Source of the DNA: Cystobasidiopsis lactophilus
Lineage: Eukaryota; Basidiomycota; Agaricostilbomycetes; Agaricostilbales; Chionosphaeraceae
NCBI GenBank assembly: GCA_001599975.1
Contig: BCIO01000001.1
Coordinates: 4,957,631-5,021,630 of the forward strand
DNA: 64,000 bases
Direction of reading: 5' to 3'
In this document: in pieces, positions 10,701 through 23,084 of the stretch
Numbering within the stretch: the stretch's first letter is position 1
Layout: the number at the start of each line of letters is the position of its first letter
The notes under the pieces: model-generated
What the model saw: the letters and a program-made list of their open reading frames with translations, nothing else
Database searches by the model: none
Told to the model about the DNA's origin: nothing
Position numbers and translations under genes: made by a program

Positions 10701-13700
10701 TTAAATCGTAGAGCACGCCCTCGTAGATCGCCCATTGCTTGGGGTCGGTCCTGTCGGCACCGGCAGATTTTGTGACGTTGTGTCGTGACCAGACGAGCGG
10801 GCCTTTGTGATACTTCCTGATGGCCGGCTCGAAATCGTTGAAGTACCAGTATCGGCTGTTTAGTGCCGTGTTGGTGGCGGGCTGAAGTTTTCCGGAGGTG
10901 TGGATTGCGGTCGACACTGTCGGCGAGAATGTGGAATAGCGGAAGGTGACAAAGCTGTCCTGCACAAGTTGAGGACATGCTCCATAAAGTGGGATCTGCT
11001 AGCGCATTGAGTGTCGGTCAAAGTCAATCGGAAACGAGGAAACGGACAGGAAAGTAGTTGGTACTGGGCACAAAATGAGACGTCCGCCATAGAGCAAGCA
11101 GAGCGAAAACGACAAACAGATCTTGGCCAGCCAAAGCGAGCATATCATCTTTTTCCACGGGCTCCGCGTTTATATCGGAATGCTGGTACTTCCAGAAGTC
11201 GGAAATGTCGTAGATTTCGCCACGGATCGCGACCCAGAAGTCGTTCGAGCCTTGATGGTAAGACAGCTCTTTGGCACTCCAGACCTTGTTGTACTCTGGG
11301 CAGACGATAAGCCCAAAGACGGCGATGTAGAACACGATGGTCAGACAGAGGATCCAGATCAGCAGGTTGATGGCAACCTTTTCCCGCCATGCCATCCTCA
11401 CATCCCTGCGCCGCCGTCAGATCAGGCACGTCTTTCTTGGGCTTGCACTCACGGTCGCCGATACTTCTTTTTAAAGAGAAGCAAGAAGATTGGAATCCAC
11501 CACGTTAGCAAGTAGACGATGGTGAGCCACACGAGGCGCGAGGTGGTGGTCGGCTCGACCTCTTCGATGGATTTGGCGGTGCCTTTGCGCTTCAGCTTGG
11601 AGACGGACTCTTTGTCGCCTTCGTCTTGATAAGGGCTCTTGTCAGCGAGGGTGAAGCTGCTCTGGCTCGGCTGGTGCATGTGGCCAAAGTAATCGGCCTT
11701 CAGAGGGACGGTCGAGTTGGGCGTGTTGACCAAAGTGTCGAGCGTTTGAGACCTCGAATGGCTATAAGGAGCTGGATTGGGTTCTGACTCTGCCAAGGAG
11801 CCCGGAGAGTCCAGGGTTTGCTGAGCACGCGCAGCCTGGCGAACCATGTCGGCTGCCGAGAGGCCCACCGAAGCCTCAGACTCGGTCAAGGCTTCCTTGA
11901 CGATCAACTGGGCTTCTGATAAGCCAGCACTCTTTCGTGGTCGAGGAGCATCAAAATCGCTGTAGAACAAGCGTCGATGGTGTAAGCCAAGTCGCTTGAA
12001 GGCGGTGTAGCTGAGGAAGATGGCCGAAGAGCCCAACTGAAAGTCGATCTTGTCGTGCAGATCTTTCTCTTGGCAGAGTTCCTTTATCTCCCACGCACTT
12101 GAGGCACCACCTTCGACAGACCTGCCAAAGACCTGAAGAGCGAGGCCCGTCACAAAGTCCGAATCGCATCTTGTTACCCACGACGCGAGCCCAATGGCGG
12201 CCACCTGGTCCTTCAAAAACTTCCGGTCGACGACCCAGCTAGACGAATCGTCGTGCGAGTTTGGAAGCAGACACAGAACCGTCCAGACGTGGCACTGCTC
12301 CAGGAAGGCGAAAAGATTGGAAAGGTATTCGTTGAGCTGGGTCAGCTGTGGCCCCACTTTTGCCGGTTTAAGCTTAAGAGCTGACGTATTGCCTGACCAG
12401 CCTTTTATAGAAAAGGGTTGTTTCGACGGTCGCTGCTGGAGCTGAGCTTCCACAACACCTCGCTCCGAATCGCGCTCGATGATCAAAGCAGAGCTGTCAA
12501 CCAGCTGGTAGAAGAAGCTGTCCTCCGACGATTCCATCAAAGAGAACACGGTTGGGTCCACCAAGCTCAGATTGTTTGTAGAAAAATCGCGACAGTCGTA
12601 AGACACGGGGCCGGTCAAGTGCTGAACGGCAAACATGCTGCTGTCTTGGCCGAATCCGGCATCGCTGAGAAAGCCAGGGTACATCTGAAAAGATGCGCGA
12701 ATTTGCGCCAGAAAAGCGAGGTCTGATGCTTCGCTGGTGGTCTTGCCCTTGCGCACTTCCGCCGAAACCGTGCCCAGTCCGCCAACGACTGTGGCACGCC
12801 GAGAATGAGGATGCTGTAGACCGAGACAGGCGATGACTCACTACCTCCAGGCTTGAGGTCGCTTTTGCCCCCCAAGGCACCGCCTCGCAAGAGCTCCATG
12901 GTATTAATGCTCCGATCCACAAAGTCCATCGCAGGCCTTTCAGGGTTCGCCCCTCGCTCGTTGTCAAACTGCAGGCTAAGCAGCCAGTGCAGCTGAAGGT
13001 CGTAGACAACGTTTCGTCGGAAGACTGCAAAATCGCTCGGTGGCGCACTGGCGATCAGGGTGGAAGGCGGCGTTCGATTGGAGCCCGGTCGCGACAGCGA
13101 GCCAGCTATGTCCAAGAGCAGGATACTGGAGCCGCCTTGCTGTTGATTTGCTTGAAACTGGGCATCAGAGGGCGCCAGGGCATTGGCTGCTTCGACAAGG
13201 AAGGCGAAGAGGGAGTGATAGAGCAGCTCGCAGAGGTCGTCAACCTGCGTTCGGCAGCCCTGCTCGCTCAAGATTCGGGTGACCAAGCTTCTTCCGGCTC
13301 GATATGCGCGGGTAGTGAGATACCGGTGCAGCTCTGGGTTGGCGGCGTGAGGCTACGGAACTACGCATGCGAACAGACAGACACACCTTCGTTTGGGAGG
13401 CCAAGAAGGGCGCATGCAACATCAAATTCTGATTGACAGATAGGGTCGATGCTACATTGCTCGTCGCCAAGCTGGGTGAACAGGACGTTTTGGAGGTTGA
13501 GGATCGCCGCCAGCGTCCTGAAAACGGCGGCACTTGTGGCGGCAGAAAAACGCAAGATCTCGAGCGCTTGGCGGAGTTGCCCAAATGCCAAGCGGTCCCT
13601 ATCCACGTCCCTTGCAGCCGAAGGGGGCGCAGCAGATCTGGAGAGCAATGCATAGCTCGCAACTGTGTCCGCAAGGCCCCACTCTTGTCGTTCCCGCGGA

Positions 13701-14350
13701 GAGACACCCGCAAGCAGCTCGTAAAAGATGTTAAACGTCCTTGAGTCGGACGAATAGCGAGTCAGGCGGCGGCAGTCGAACGCGAAAGTGGAGAGCTTCG
13801 CGCCAAGAATCGCGGACCCCTCACTTGGAGGACATAAAACGAGCTCCAGAAGACTGCTGTATTGCGAGGCGGTAGTATTTCGGGAGGATTGAGCCTGTCC
13901 AAAGGACGCCAAGACTGCCCGGAGAGCCAGCAGCTCGTCGATGCGGCGAGGATCCGAACCACCAAGTTGGAGCAGCGCGTCGACAATGGCGTCCGCGGTC
14001 TGGGTCTTGCCGCTGCCAGAGAGGCCTTGAAGAACAATACACTGGCTTTGAGCGGTTTGTCGAGCCAACAAGAACACCTTGGCAGCGAAGGCGGACGGAG
14101 AAGGCGGGCTCTCGGTCTCGTTGTCCGGCTGCACCTCTTGCAAAGCGTAGTCTGTCGAGCTGATATACCTCAGCTGATTGACGAAGACCAAATTCGAGCT
14201 GCCTAGGTTGGTGAACGGCAGGCCCGCCTGCGCCCTTCCCTCCAACAAAAGCGCAACACTTTCTTCTGTGGGCACTTTGCGCGCCGCCAAGCCCTTGGTG
14301 CCCAGCAGCTGGGTCAAGTTAACGACGCTATCAGGTCCTGCAGTCGCCAT
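7764..14350 (-). CDS. Class V-type chitin synthase with myosin-like motor domain
   Basis: The enzyme polymerises UDP-GlcNAc into chitin at the plasma membrane. About ten exons encode roughly 1,900 aa. Order: a myosin-like head (about 1-700) with P-loop GLSGSGKT; a membrane entry near 11480; cytochrome-b5-like segments ([14 protein letters not shown] and [14 protein letters not shown]); more membrane spans; a GT2 catalytic domain with LCIDADT, EDRFLT and QRRRW; C-terminal membrane spans; a Pro/Ser-rich linker (8000-8580); and a DEK_C-like end from [11 protein letters not shown] through [15 protein letters not shown] to [12 protein letters not shown]. The last exon (stop at 7764) is very small and sits after an intron ending in CCATAG. 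The motor is divergent: the switch II position reads DIAGSLS rather than DIxGFE. This may mean weak or no ATPase activity, as has been argued for other fungal enzymes of this class. Exon edges inside are approximate. Confidence 0.93.
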
Positions 14351-15039
14351 GGGACTTCATCTTGGGCGCCGTCAGCGTCCCTGGACAGGAAGGGCGAGAC
14401 GCGAGCCCGTTCAAACGCCGAAGCCAACAGAGCACATTCGAAGATGGCGGACGACGGGATAGCTTCAGACGGCCAGGATGAAGGACAACAGAGACCATCA
14501 CGGTGTCACGGTTCGGCAGAACGATGGTGATTGCTTTCCAACAGAGTTCAGCGCGGCGGCAGCAAAAAAGGTGCGCAGGGATGTGACCTGACCCGTGGTG
14601 ACTGAGGAGCTCTTTCAAGTCTCTATCACACATGCACATGTATTTCAAGTCTTCCCGGGGCACATCGCGCCTGCGTGTGCTGAGCAAGAAGCGAGAGCTT
14701 TGTAGAGCAGCACGGCGGTGACTTTGCGGAGGGGGCGCAACAAGCTCAAGACTTCCGCCGCACGCCTCTATCAAACTGCTTTTTGACGCACAAGAAAGTC
14801 GAAAGCAGCCGAATTGAGGCTGAAAGCGACCTATGTGAGGAAACAATCGGCCAGCCTTCAACGCGGCGCGCTTTTGGCAAGCAAGCATCGCTCGAGCATA
14901 AGGGCTGTATTTCACGTTCCAGTATTCCCAGATATTGAAGCACTACTGTAGCAACGGAAAGGAGAAGGTGATGCTTGGCCAGACCTCCAGCGCTCGAATT
15001 TGGTTGAGCGTCAACGACGACGACGAGCGGAGTCAAAAC
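14351..15039. promoter_or_regulatory. Divergent promoter region, chitin synthase and SFC4
   Basis: This 689-bp stretch separates two head-to-head starts. No TATA box stands out. A short open frame runs in from 14935 in frame with SFC4, but the residues before 15040 lack conservation-like character, so the Met at 15040 is preferred. Confidence 0.5.
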
Positions 15040-18000
15040 ATGGATTTCCCGCTGGACCCGGCGCTGTGGGGACCTGAGGCTTCAGCGACAGCTCAAGATG
15101 ACGAAGAGATTGACGAGGACGAGGACGAGAGCGACTTCAGCGAGCAGCGCTTGCCAGAATCCGGCGACTCGGACGGAAGCGTTTACGGTCAAGACGATGA
15201 AAGCGCGGACAGCGAGCCAGCTAGAGGGGACAAAGGGAAAGGAAGAGCTATCGACGAGGACGCCGGTGTGAGTTCTCGCGCTGGAAAGAGCAAAGTACTG
15301 GGCAAGAACTGACAGAAAGAGGCCTGCAGCAAGATTCGGGGTTGAAGTGCGCAGGTCTTTTGCTAGAGTCCTCGTTCAAGCTGATTTCCACGCAGTCGAT
15401 TATTGCAATCAGCTTTCCATGGCGACAACCGCGCCAACTTGCTCAACACGACGACCTCAGCCGGCGCTCTGGGTGAATCTTGGGATCAGTCCATCCGGGA
15501 TGTGCTGGATAACATGGAAAACGACCCTAAAACACGCTCTGGTGCTCGACGCAAGGTAAATGAGTCCCGAATGCCCAGTCGATGTGTGTCGCTGACGCTT
15601 TTGTACAGCGAGGGCCTGGCCGCCGAACAGGTGGCACGGCTGAGCAGCTCTCTCCGGAGGTCCGATACATGCTCGCCCAGGCTAACGGCTTTTACGTCCA
15701 GCGTGAATACGCGCAAGCCATGGAAGCCTTGTCGGAAATCATTCGCGTTGAACCCGGCGCAAAGGCGGCCTACAACACCATGAGCGCCATCCACACCGAG
15801 CTGGGCAACGTTGACAAGGCGCTCCAAGTCGACATTCTTGCTGCACATATCCCACCCCGCACAGGCGACGTCTGGAGGGACCTGGCTATCCGATCGCGAG
15901 AGATGGGCATGATCCAGCAAGGCATCTACTGCTACACTCAAGTCCTCACCCTCAACCGCAACGACATCGATGCCATATGGGACCGCGCTGTTCTCTACGA
16001 CGAGATTGGCTCACCAAAGCAGGCCATCGCCTCACTTAATCAGCTGCTGAAGCTGCACCCTCACAACCCGAACATCCTGCGCCTTTTGGTGCCCATCCTC
16101 ATCAAGACCGAAGACATCCCAGAAGCCACCCACCTCTTGGAAGACGCTTTATCCCACCACGTGAAGAGCTACCCAAACGGGGCGAACGAGTCGTCCTTGC
16201 AGCTTTCTGACATTTGTGATTTGGTCGAGCTGCTGAAGAGCCAGCGAAAATACCGCCACGTCATCGACACGATCAAGGTCGGACAGCGTTGGTTGCAAGG
16301 TCGACTCTCGACCGGCCACGTGTGGGACCACTTCAAGGACGACAGAGAATTCGATGCAGAGCGCAAGTCGAGGCCGAACTGGCAGCAGAACGAGCAGCTG
16401 CGCTGGATGGAAGACATGCCCACGTACTCCCTGGACAATCGGTTGCGGTGCGCTCTCGGCATCTCTCACCTACTTCTGAACAATCTGGACGAGGCCAACT
16501 ACCACCTCAACGTTGTGCGGGAGCTGGACGTGCTCGAGGTGCCGGAGTTCTTTGGCGAGATGGCGGATGCGTACATGGAACGCATGATGTACGGCGTCGC
16601 GCAAGATCTCTACGTGGAGCTGGCCAACAATGAGACTGTGAGTCATCGCAGTCGCGCCTTTTTTGTGTCCTCATCCGCCGTGCCATAGACCAATACACCC
16701 GCAGTCTGGTCCAAAATCGCCGAGTGTCACCGCCATTTGGGCAACTTTGATGCAGCTACAGAGTGTTACGAGGCCGTCCTGTTGGAGGAGCCAGACAATT
16801 TGGACGCTCGTCTGCAGCTCGCGGAAGTCCATGAAAATTTGGGTCACCGAGACAGGGCACTGGAATTGGTCACTGAAGGTAAGGCCCGTCCACTTTGTGA
16901 TCTGCACTACTTTCTAAATCCGCAGGCTAGTCTTGGAAGCCCGGAAACGAATGAGAGCAGAGGCGGCTCAGGCGCAAGGGCAAGACGATGTCGTCCTCGA
17001 TGTCGACAGTGCTGTCTTGTTCTCCGACGCGCCGAAGTCCAAGATCATCACCAAGCACCGACAGAAGGAGCTGTCCCGCGAAATGCGGCAGAAGTTGGAT
17101 GCCAACCGTCAGGGCGAGTTCGAGGTCGCGTACCAAAAGCTGGCTGTGTTGGCGCACAACTTGAGCTCGGGAGAGCCTGACGCTGTCAAGAACTGGTTGG
17201 ACGTTGCCAGCTCGCTGGTCGACGGGTTCCGGGAGACGCCGGAGCTGTTTCCTCGCGACGGCGTGAGTTGGCTGGCGTTCTTCCTGTACCCAGCTGGGTG
17301 GCTGACGACACGCTTGCCAGAAAACCAAATATCATGCTTTTGTTCCCCGCGCGCGCAAGAAGCGCAAGGGCCAATCCGCAGCTGACTTGGAAACTGATGC
17401 GAACGAAATGGCCGACCGCCTTGAACGTGCCATGAGTATGTTCTTCTCCATTGATGTCGCATCCGCTCATCAGACTGCCATAGGCGACGACGAGACGGAG
17501 CAGCTTGGCCGCCGAAGGGCCGTCGTTTTCTCGGAAACGTACGCCAACATCAAGTTCGACCACTGGCTCGCCCTCGCCATCAACTATGGCTTGGTGCTAA
17601 CGGCCAATGGCGAATGGGAAGAAGCCGATGCGGCGCTCCGGCACCTGACCCAAGCCGCCAACTTTCGCACTCCCGCACGCCAGCAAGCGCTGTGGCTGGC
17701 CCTGGCTGCCTGCGCTTTGCGCGAGGGTCAATACGAGCTGGCGTGCCAAGAACTTCGCCGGGTCATCCTAAAGTACAACCATCTTCGCACTCAGTCGCTG
17801 AACCTCTTGTCGTCTGTCTTTTGCCACGGCCAGCACGCCGCCGCCACCTTCTCCACCGCCAACCTGCAGAAGTTCAACTTGCGTGCCATCAAGGCCATCG
17901 ACCAGAAAGTGTCCGGCAAAGCACCAGAGAAGTCGGGCAGACGGCAGTCCCAGGCGCAAGCGGCCGATGACGAGGAAGCCAGCGAGGACGGAGAAGCCGG

Positions 18001-18550
18001 GGCGTCCACCTTCAAGCCCACGCAAATCAACCCTCACTTTCTGTTGTTCTATGGCCACAGCTTGATGATCAGCAAGAGCTACCAGTCGGCCATCTGTAAG
18101 CGGGTTCCTGGGAGCATGCCTCGATTGACGTTGGGCTGATCGGCAAATCTTGGACCAGATTACTACTTGCGCGCTTATGAGCTCTACCCCGACGACCCAT
18201 TGGTCTGCCTCTCGCTAGGCCTTGCTTATCTTCATCGCGCAACGCAGCGACAAACCGACAACCGACACCACCAAATCGCGCAGAGCTTCACCTTGCTCGC
18301 CCAATACCGCAAGGCCCGAGGGCCGTGTGAAGAGGTCGAGTACAATTTTGGCAGAGCGTTCCAGCTTCTCGGCTTGAACGGCCTCGCCCTCAAGCACTAC
18401 GAAAAGGCGCTCGCCCTGGCCGAAGAGAGCGGAGCGGCTGAGACCAGCGTCTACGTCAAGTACACCGCCTTCAACCTGCATCTGTTGCACCTTGCGGGGG
18501 GCTCATCAACGTCGGCGAAGGAGGTGGCGGACAGGTGGTTAGCATTCTAA
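15040..18550 (+). CDS. SFC4: TFIIIC TPR subunit (tau131/Sfc4)
   Basis: This protein is the TPR-bearing subunit of RNA polymerase III factor TFIIIC. It bridges the promoter-bound complex to TFIIIB at tRNA and 5S genes in the nucleus. Evidence: an acidic N-terminus (DDEEIDEDEDESDFSEQ), then GRRTGG and a long series of TPR units starting at LSPEVRYMLAQANGFYVQ. Individual repeats include YAQAMEALSEIIRVEP, MIQQGIYCYTQVLTLNRN and NFDAATECYEAVLLEEP. A second TPR block ends with LNGLALKHYEKALALAEES near the C-terminus. Between the arrays are the charged stretch around 17040 and the acidic linker near 17960, also typical of the family. At least seven short introns interrupt it (for example near 15270, 15560, 16640, 16880, 17270, 17430 and 18100). 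The stop at 18550 is only 94 bp from the stop of the convergent neighbour. Confidence 0.92.
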
Positions 18551-18644
18551 GGAGTGGGGGGCTCAGATTGCTGTGGCGCTCACAGTACACAGGGAGGGAT
18601 TCTAGTTGAGTGTAAACTCAAAAGAGTACAAGGCACTTGGAGAT

Positions 18645-19286
18645 CTAGATTCTATGGCCTGGGAGGACGAAAATTTGCCGAGTCCGACAACTATGTACTT
18701 GCACCCGCCCCATCGTTCCATTGGTAAGCAACTACCTTTCATTGGCGTTGGTCCAGCCCAACCAAAAGGCCATGGTTTGGAAGAAAAGTTTGGCCTCGTC
18801 ATTGAAAATATTGATCAACGGCAGCGGGGGCACCATGGTCAAGTCGATGCCGGCGTGAGTCTGTCAGTTAAGCGCGTTATCAACTTAGATGTTGACGATA
18901 GTGATGGAGCAGACGTACGCGGCTATATGCCTTCCACACTTCTTCGTGGAAGTCACCTCTTCCTATGACCGCCTTTGCCCGTCGACCCTCGTCGTCCTCC
19001 TGCAAAGCCAAGCGTCCAAAATTGAGCAGGGTCAAAAACGCGACGGAGCGCTCATTCAAGCCCCAGCCCAGAATGGCTATGCTAGCGGACAGCGTTGGGC
19101 CGCAGAGCTCGGCGAACCTGCCAATTTGAGTGATTCAAGGCCAAGCCCACCACATTGTCAGAAGGTGGAAGGAAGGGGGACACACGATCCACTGCACAAG
19201 TAGTCCTTGTTCGCATCAACACGCTGTTGGATCATGTCCTTTGCGATGCCATCAAACTCGATCCCCGGAAAGGTGAACTCGGACAT
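18645..19286 (-). CDS. Hypothetical 156-aa protein from four short exons
   Basis: This gene is easily missed because no exon exceeds 200 nt. Exons are 19286-19186, 19117-18919, 18860-18736 and 18690-18645. The introns are 68, 58 and 45 nt, with donors GTGTGT, GTACGT and GTAGTT and acceptors GCAG, ACAG and ATAG. Phases fit throughout and the total is 157 codons including the stop. The protein starts MSEFTFPGIEFDGIAK. A mildly hydrophobic middle contains LSASIAILGWGLNERS, and the third exon contains PPLPLINIFNDEAKLFFQ and AFWLGWTNANE. I recognise no family. The last exon is the weakest: without the final splice the protein would stop two codons later. It is convergent with SFC4. Confidence 0.6.
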
Positions 19287-20850
19287 GGTGAAGGTGAAGG
19301 CGAGGGGAGGAGGGCAAGTACGACTGAGTTGGGTACAGCTATTGATCGGGGCGCTGGTAGTTCACACAATTTGTACAAGTCTTGTGAGGTACCGATGAAG
19401 AAAGAGAGGTGGAAGAGAGAAGTGCGAAAAGTTTGGCTCGGTGGGTTGGGAGATTGCCACCACCCACGACTCAGGGTTCTGGGTCGCCCAAAGCAAAGCA
19501 TTACCCAAAGGAGACCCAGAGATGAAAAAGAACTACTGGGCGTGCAGACAACGGCATTTGGACTCTGCAGCACGACAGGGCAACCAAAACTCACACAGCT
19601 CAACTCAGTAATGTGCACTCGATTCTCCACTCTCACTCTCACAAAGGGACAAACACGGATGTGATTGAGATGAAATGGCTCTTGGAGTAGACTGAGCAGG
19701 ATCGGAGCCCCAGAAATGCATGGGTCCAACGAAAATCCCTAACTTGCGCCACCATTCGATGTCAGCCCATCTGCGGAGAAGCACGTTCGTGGCTGTGAGA
19801 TCAAAACGTTGTTTGATATGAAGAACGGTGGAAGGCAGCAATAGGAGTCCAAAAGACCGAAAGAAAGAGAGGAGAGCTTAGTTGACACTAGGGGACAAAA
19901 GAAGCTCGAGACCGTTAAACCTTACCTCCGGACCACTTGTGGAAAGAACGCCATAAACTTGCTGGACGAGACGAAAGCAGTATTGGCCGGGCAAGCTGAT
20001 CATTTGTGCCTGGAAGAGAATTGGTTCATCAGCAGAATGAATGATGTTACCTTCTGAGCATGTCGCATTCACTCTGCTGATGATCAACTTCTTCGTACAC
20101 ATAAAGCCGATGGTCTTGTTTTGATTGCGCTCAACGATTGGAATTCGCTCAACGCCCAGGGACAGTGGCAGCTCGTTTGGGCAGAAAGACCGTTGCCTGA
20201 AGCCTTCGGCGCCACTTCGGAGCTACATCCGCATCGCTAACGCCTGCGGGTAGCTTGTACAGCTTCAAATTTGGGCTGCGGCTTTGGATATTTTTGCCGG
20301 CTAATGCTACATTTGACGGAGCAGGCTGGCTGAGGGTTCCTTTGACGGAGCAGGCTTCCAAAAGCCCCTCACCGGAATGACAACATTTCGAAGCATATGG
20401 ACATCCAAGTCAGTTCGAGCATTATTGACCAAACAAAGTCAGGGTTGCCCTCCGATGGATGACTCCGGCAGCAGAACCGAAAATCTGCTGGCTTCGGGAA
20501 CACTCGACAACGCTGCAAAACAAATGGGGCCGTCGTATCGTATTCACAAACGGTGTCGGAGCAGAAGAAAAGGCAGCGGTCGTGGAGAACTATTCGAGCA
20601 GCGATTTGGCAACTTTAAATTGCGGAAGAGAGCGGGCAATGAGATGATCGCGTCTTTGCAGCACGCCAGGCGGCTCCGATAACAGTGAGAAGGTAAGGGA
20701 AAGCATTCAGACGCTCTCGATCTGACATCGGCATTGGCTGGAGATGGACGAGAGATGCAGGTCGGCTCAGCGCGGGTCGGGCAGCAGCGGCTTTGCGCCG
20801 ATGGTTCTACAACATCCCTCGTCTATAATGCATAAAAATCGCATACACGC
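19287..20850. other. Long gap (1.56 kb) with no secure gene
   Basis: No clear gene is supported here. On the minus strand about 20100-19650 there are short open segments flanked by plausible splice signals (GTAACA at about 20050 and GTAAGG at about 19924). They would encode fragments such as SLWRSFHKWSGG and LLRRWADIEWWRKLG. They do not resolve into a convincing start-to-stop model, and could be a decayed gene or long untranslated exons. Plus-strand frames at 18889-19664 and 20377-20682 look random. Confidence 0.4.
20312..20356. repeat. 16-bp direct repeat
   Basis: The sequence tttgacggagcaggct occurs at 20312-20327 and again exactly at 20341-20356, with 13 bp between. It lies in the gene-poor gap and has no obvious role; it may be a small local duplication. 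Confidence 0.8.
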
Positions 20851-22508
20851 TTAGACTTTTGGATATTTGCGCACGACTTCATCGATCAGAGCCACAATAG
20901 TCCCGCAGTTGGACGAATTTATGCCCGCCATCGAGATCCGCCCTGTGTCTGGAACGTAGCAGTGCCTGGGTATCGTGTGAGCACCGATGGAAGGCAAGAG
21001 AGAGAGTGTAGACTGACTTCTCCTTGAGCAAGTACTGGCACTGCTGCGGCGTGAGCCCGGTGTAGCTGAAGCGCACCCGAATCAGACTCCGCTTCCAATG
21101 CTCGAAAGTGCAATAGAACCGAGAAGATACTCACCTGAACATGCCCTTTTGGGTCAGGATGTGCTTCCAGTCGCCGGGCGTCCGAGCCTCGACCAGCCCG
21201 TTGTAGAGCAGCTGGCGCATCTTCATAATTCGCGATGACATAGTCTGGAGGTCTTCTTTCCACATGGCCATAAGATCAGGCGACGAGAAGATCTTGGCCA
21301 GCTATCAAGGGGAGAGCTGAGCAAACAACGCGCCGCCGACTCATAGTCGCCACGCACCACTTTGGCCCCAAACGCAGGCGAGCCAGAGCTGTGCTTGACG
21401 TCAGTATGGTGTAAAGAGAATGAAAGGGAAACACTCACTTCTCCCAGCGAGAAAATCCGACGAGCTGGTCCTCAACCAAATGTCGCTGCTCCGGCGCGCA
21501 CTTGAGGTGGAGGGACCCGATGCGCTCCGAGTAGAGCCCAAAGTTCTTGCCGAACCCAACAGCCAGGAGCCCAGCCACGTCGTAGTCTTTGAAGAAGGTT
21601 TCGGGCGCAAAGCGATCCGTCTCGACCGAGCCAGACACAAAGCCCAAATAAGATGCACTGTTCCCAGCTTAGCATTGCCTAATGCGAATGATGAACCAGA
21701 CTCACTCCCAGAAGGCAAAGTGACCTGTGCAACGTTTAGCCGGAAGCTCGAAAATTGGTCACAGCGAGAAGCGAACCTTTCTGCTTGAAAACCTGGGCAA
21801 TTTCCCGCCACTGCTCCGGCGTTGGATCACACCCAGTCGGGTTGTGCCCGACAGCATGTAAACAGAATACACTCCCTTGAGGTGCCGCCAGCAACGTGGC
21901 GATTAGGCCTTCCAAGTCGAGCGCGTTGTTTTTGAACCACGGGTAATCGCAAGGCCTCAGTCCAGCATGACGAAACACGTCGTAGTGGTTGAACCACGTC
22001 GGGTTGGAGATGTAGATGTCCTTAGTCTGTGGTCTGATTTAACACACGGTGGGCAAACAAGTCCGAACGTCAAACTGACCGCAGTGGGAAATGAGTAGTA
22101 GTCGCGGAGCCAAAGGGCGCCCATGTGGCAGCTTCCAGTGCCAGAAAGCGTTTGCACCGAGGCGAAGCTCCCACTGCCAGCGAGCTCTGGGCCCAAGACG
22201 ACCGCGGCTAAAAGAACCATTTTTATGGGCCGCTCTCTCGCTGGATACATGAAGCACCGACCTGCTCCAGACACGAACGCAGGCACGCCTCCAACAGGCC
22301 CATACTCATAGTTGTGAGCCGGGTCGGCGAAGAGGCGGGCAGTTGATTCGCGCACACAATTCAGAACGTAAGGCAAGCCCGCGTCTGTCCTGTAGATGCC
22401 AGGCGCCAGGTCAATCTTGTCAGGGGAGGTGTCATTTTGATAGTCTGTCATCATATCGAAGATGACATCTTGAGGTTTGGACGAGGGGATCGCGGCGAGG
22501 ACGGTCAT
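20851..22508 (-). CDS. Aspartate aminotransferase (class I, PLP)
   Basis: The enzyme interconverts aspartate + 2-oxoglutarate and oxaloacetate + glutamate, linking amino-acid metabolism with the malate-aspartate shuttle. Visible features in order: the N-terminal IDLAPGIYRTDAGLPYVLN block, the SGTGSCHMGA cofactor loop, ISNPTWFNHY, LHAVGHNPTGCDPT, then DASYLGFVSG after a splice. These are followed by the PLP lysine in VGFGKNFGLYSERIG and the C-terminal substrate arginine in DTGRISMAGINSSN. About seven introns split it. Most active-site residues are kept, but the loops differ from textbook versions (DSAYQGF and SFAKN), so the substrate range might differ. There is no mitochondrial presequence, since the first residues MTVLAAIPSSKPQDVIF lack the basic pattern, so it is probably cytosolic. 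It is divergent from the AIM6-like gene. Confidence 0.92.
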
Positions 22509-23084
22509 GATAAGATCAATTTGAGGGTCGCGGTAACAACGAACAGCAAGCTAAATCAAGCACAGAACAGCTCCAGACCTGAGGACAGTAGGCTAGAAAT
22601 CAATGCACAACAGGCAGGCGAAACGATGTTGGTGGAGAAGGAGCAAAAGGTTCTGACGAACGAGGGTGCCTCTCGAGTGGCTCCGGAGCTGCTGGATGAC
22701 GAGTTAGTTCATCTTACTTCCCGAAATCTTGAGCTGATTTCCTGCTTTGCTCTGGACCTTTTCGACGGCTACTTGATTATATCTTGAAGGGTTTGAGTGC
22801 GTCCAGAGGTCTGTGGACGCCATAATCGACCTTTTGGAGGAAAAGCTGCTCCGCATTGCGGAACTTGCTGTATCCGCATCCGCACTTCCAGCAGCTCGGG
22901 AGCCACTTCCTTGCCTCTTCTTCCACTACTCCTTTCTTTGTCCTAAACCACCATCGAGGTTCAGCTCACTTATCCTCTCTCTTCCCTTCCCATCATTGCC
23001 ACTCTTCTTCTGGTGGAGGCCAAAGTCTCTAGGGGCTCCCCGTTTCATGCTGCTCCGACTGATCCGTGCTCTCCCAATTCTCAC
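22509..23084. promoter_or_regulatory. Divergent intergenic region, aminotransferase and AIM6-like gene
   Basis: This 576-bp region is followed downstream by a pyrimidine-rich run (about 22915-23000, many CT tracts) just before the AIM6-like start. Such tracts are common in fungal core promoters and leaders. An in-frame Met at 23013 could also start that gene. Confidence 0.45.

Noticed and set aside
20377-20682. Plus-strand frame of 101 codons
   Set aside because: Basic, random-looking sequence with no motif and no supporting splice sites.
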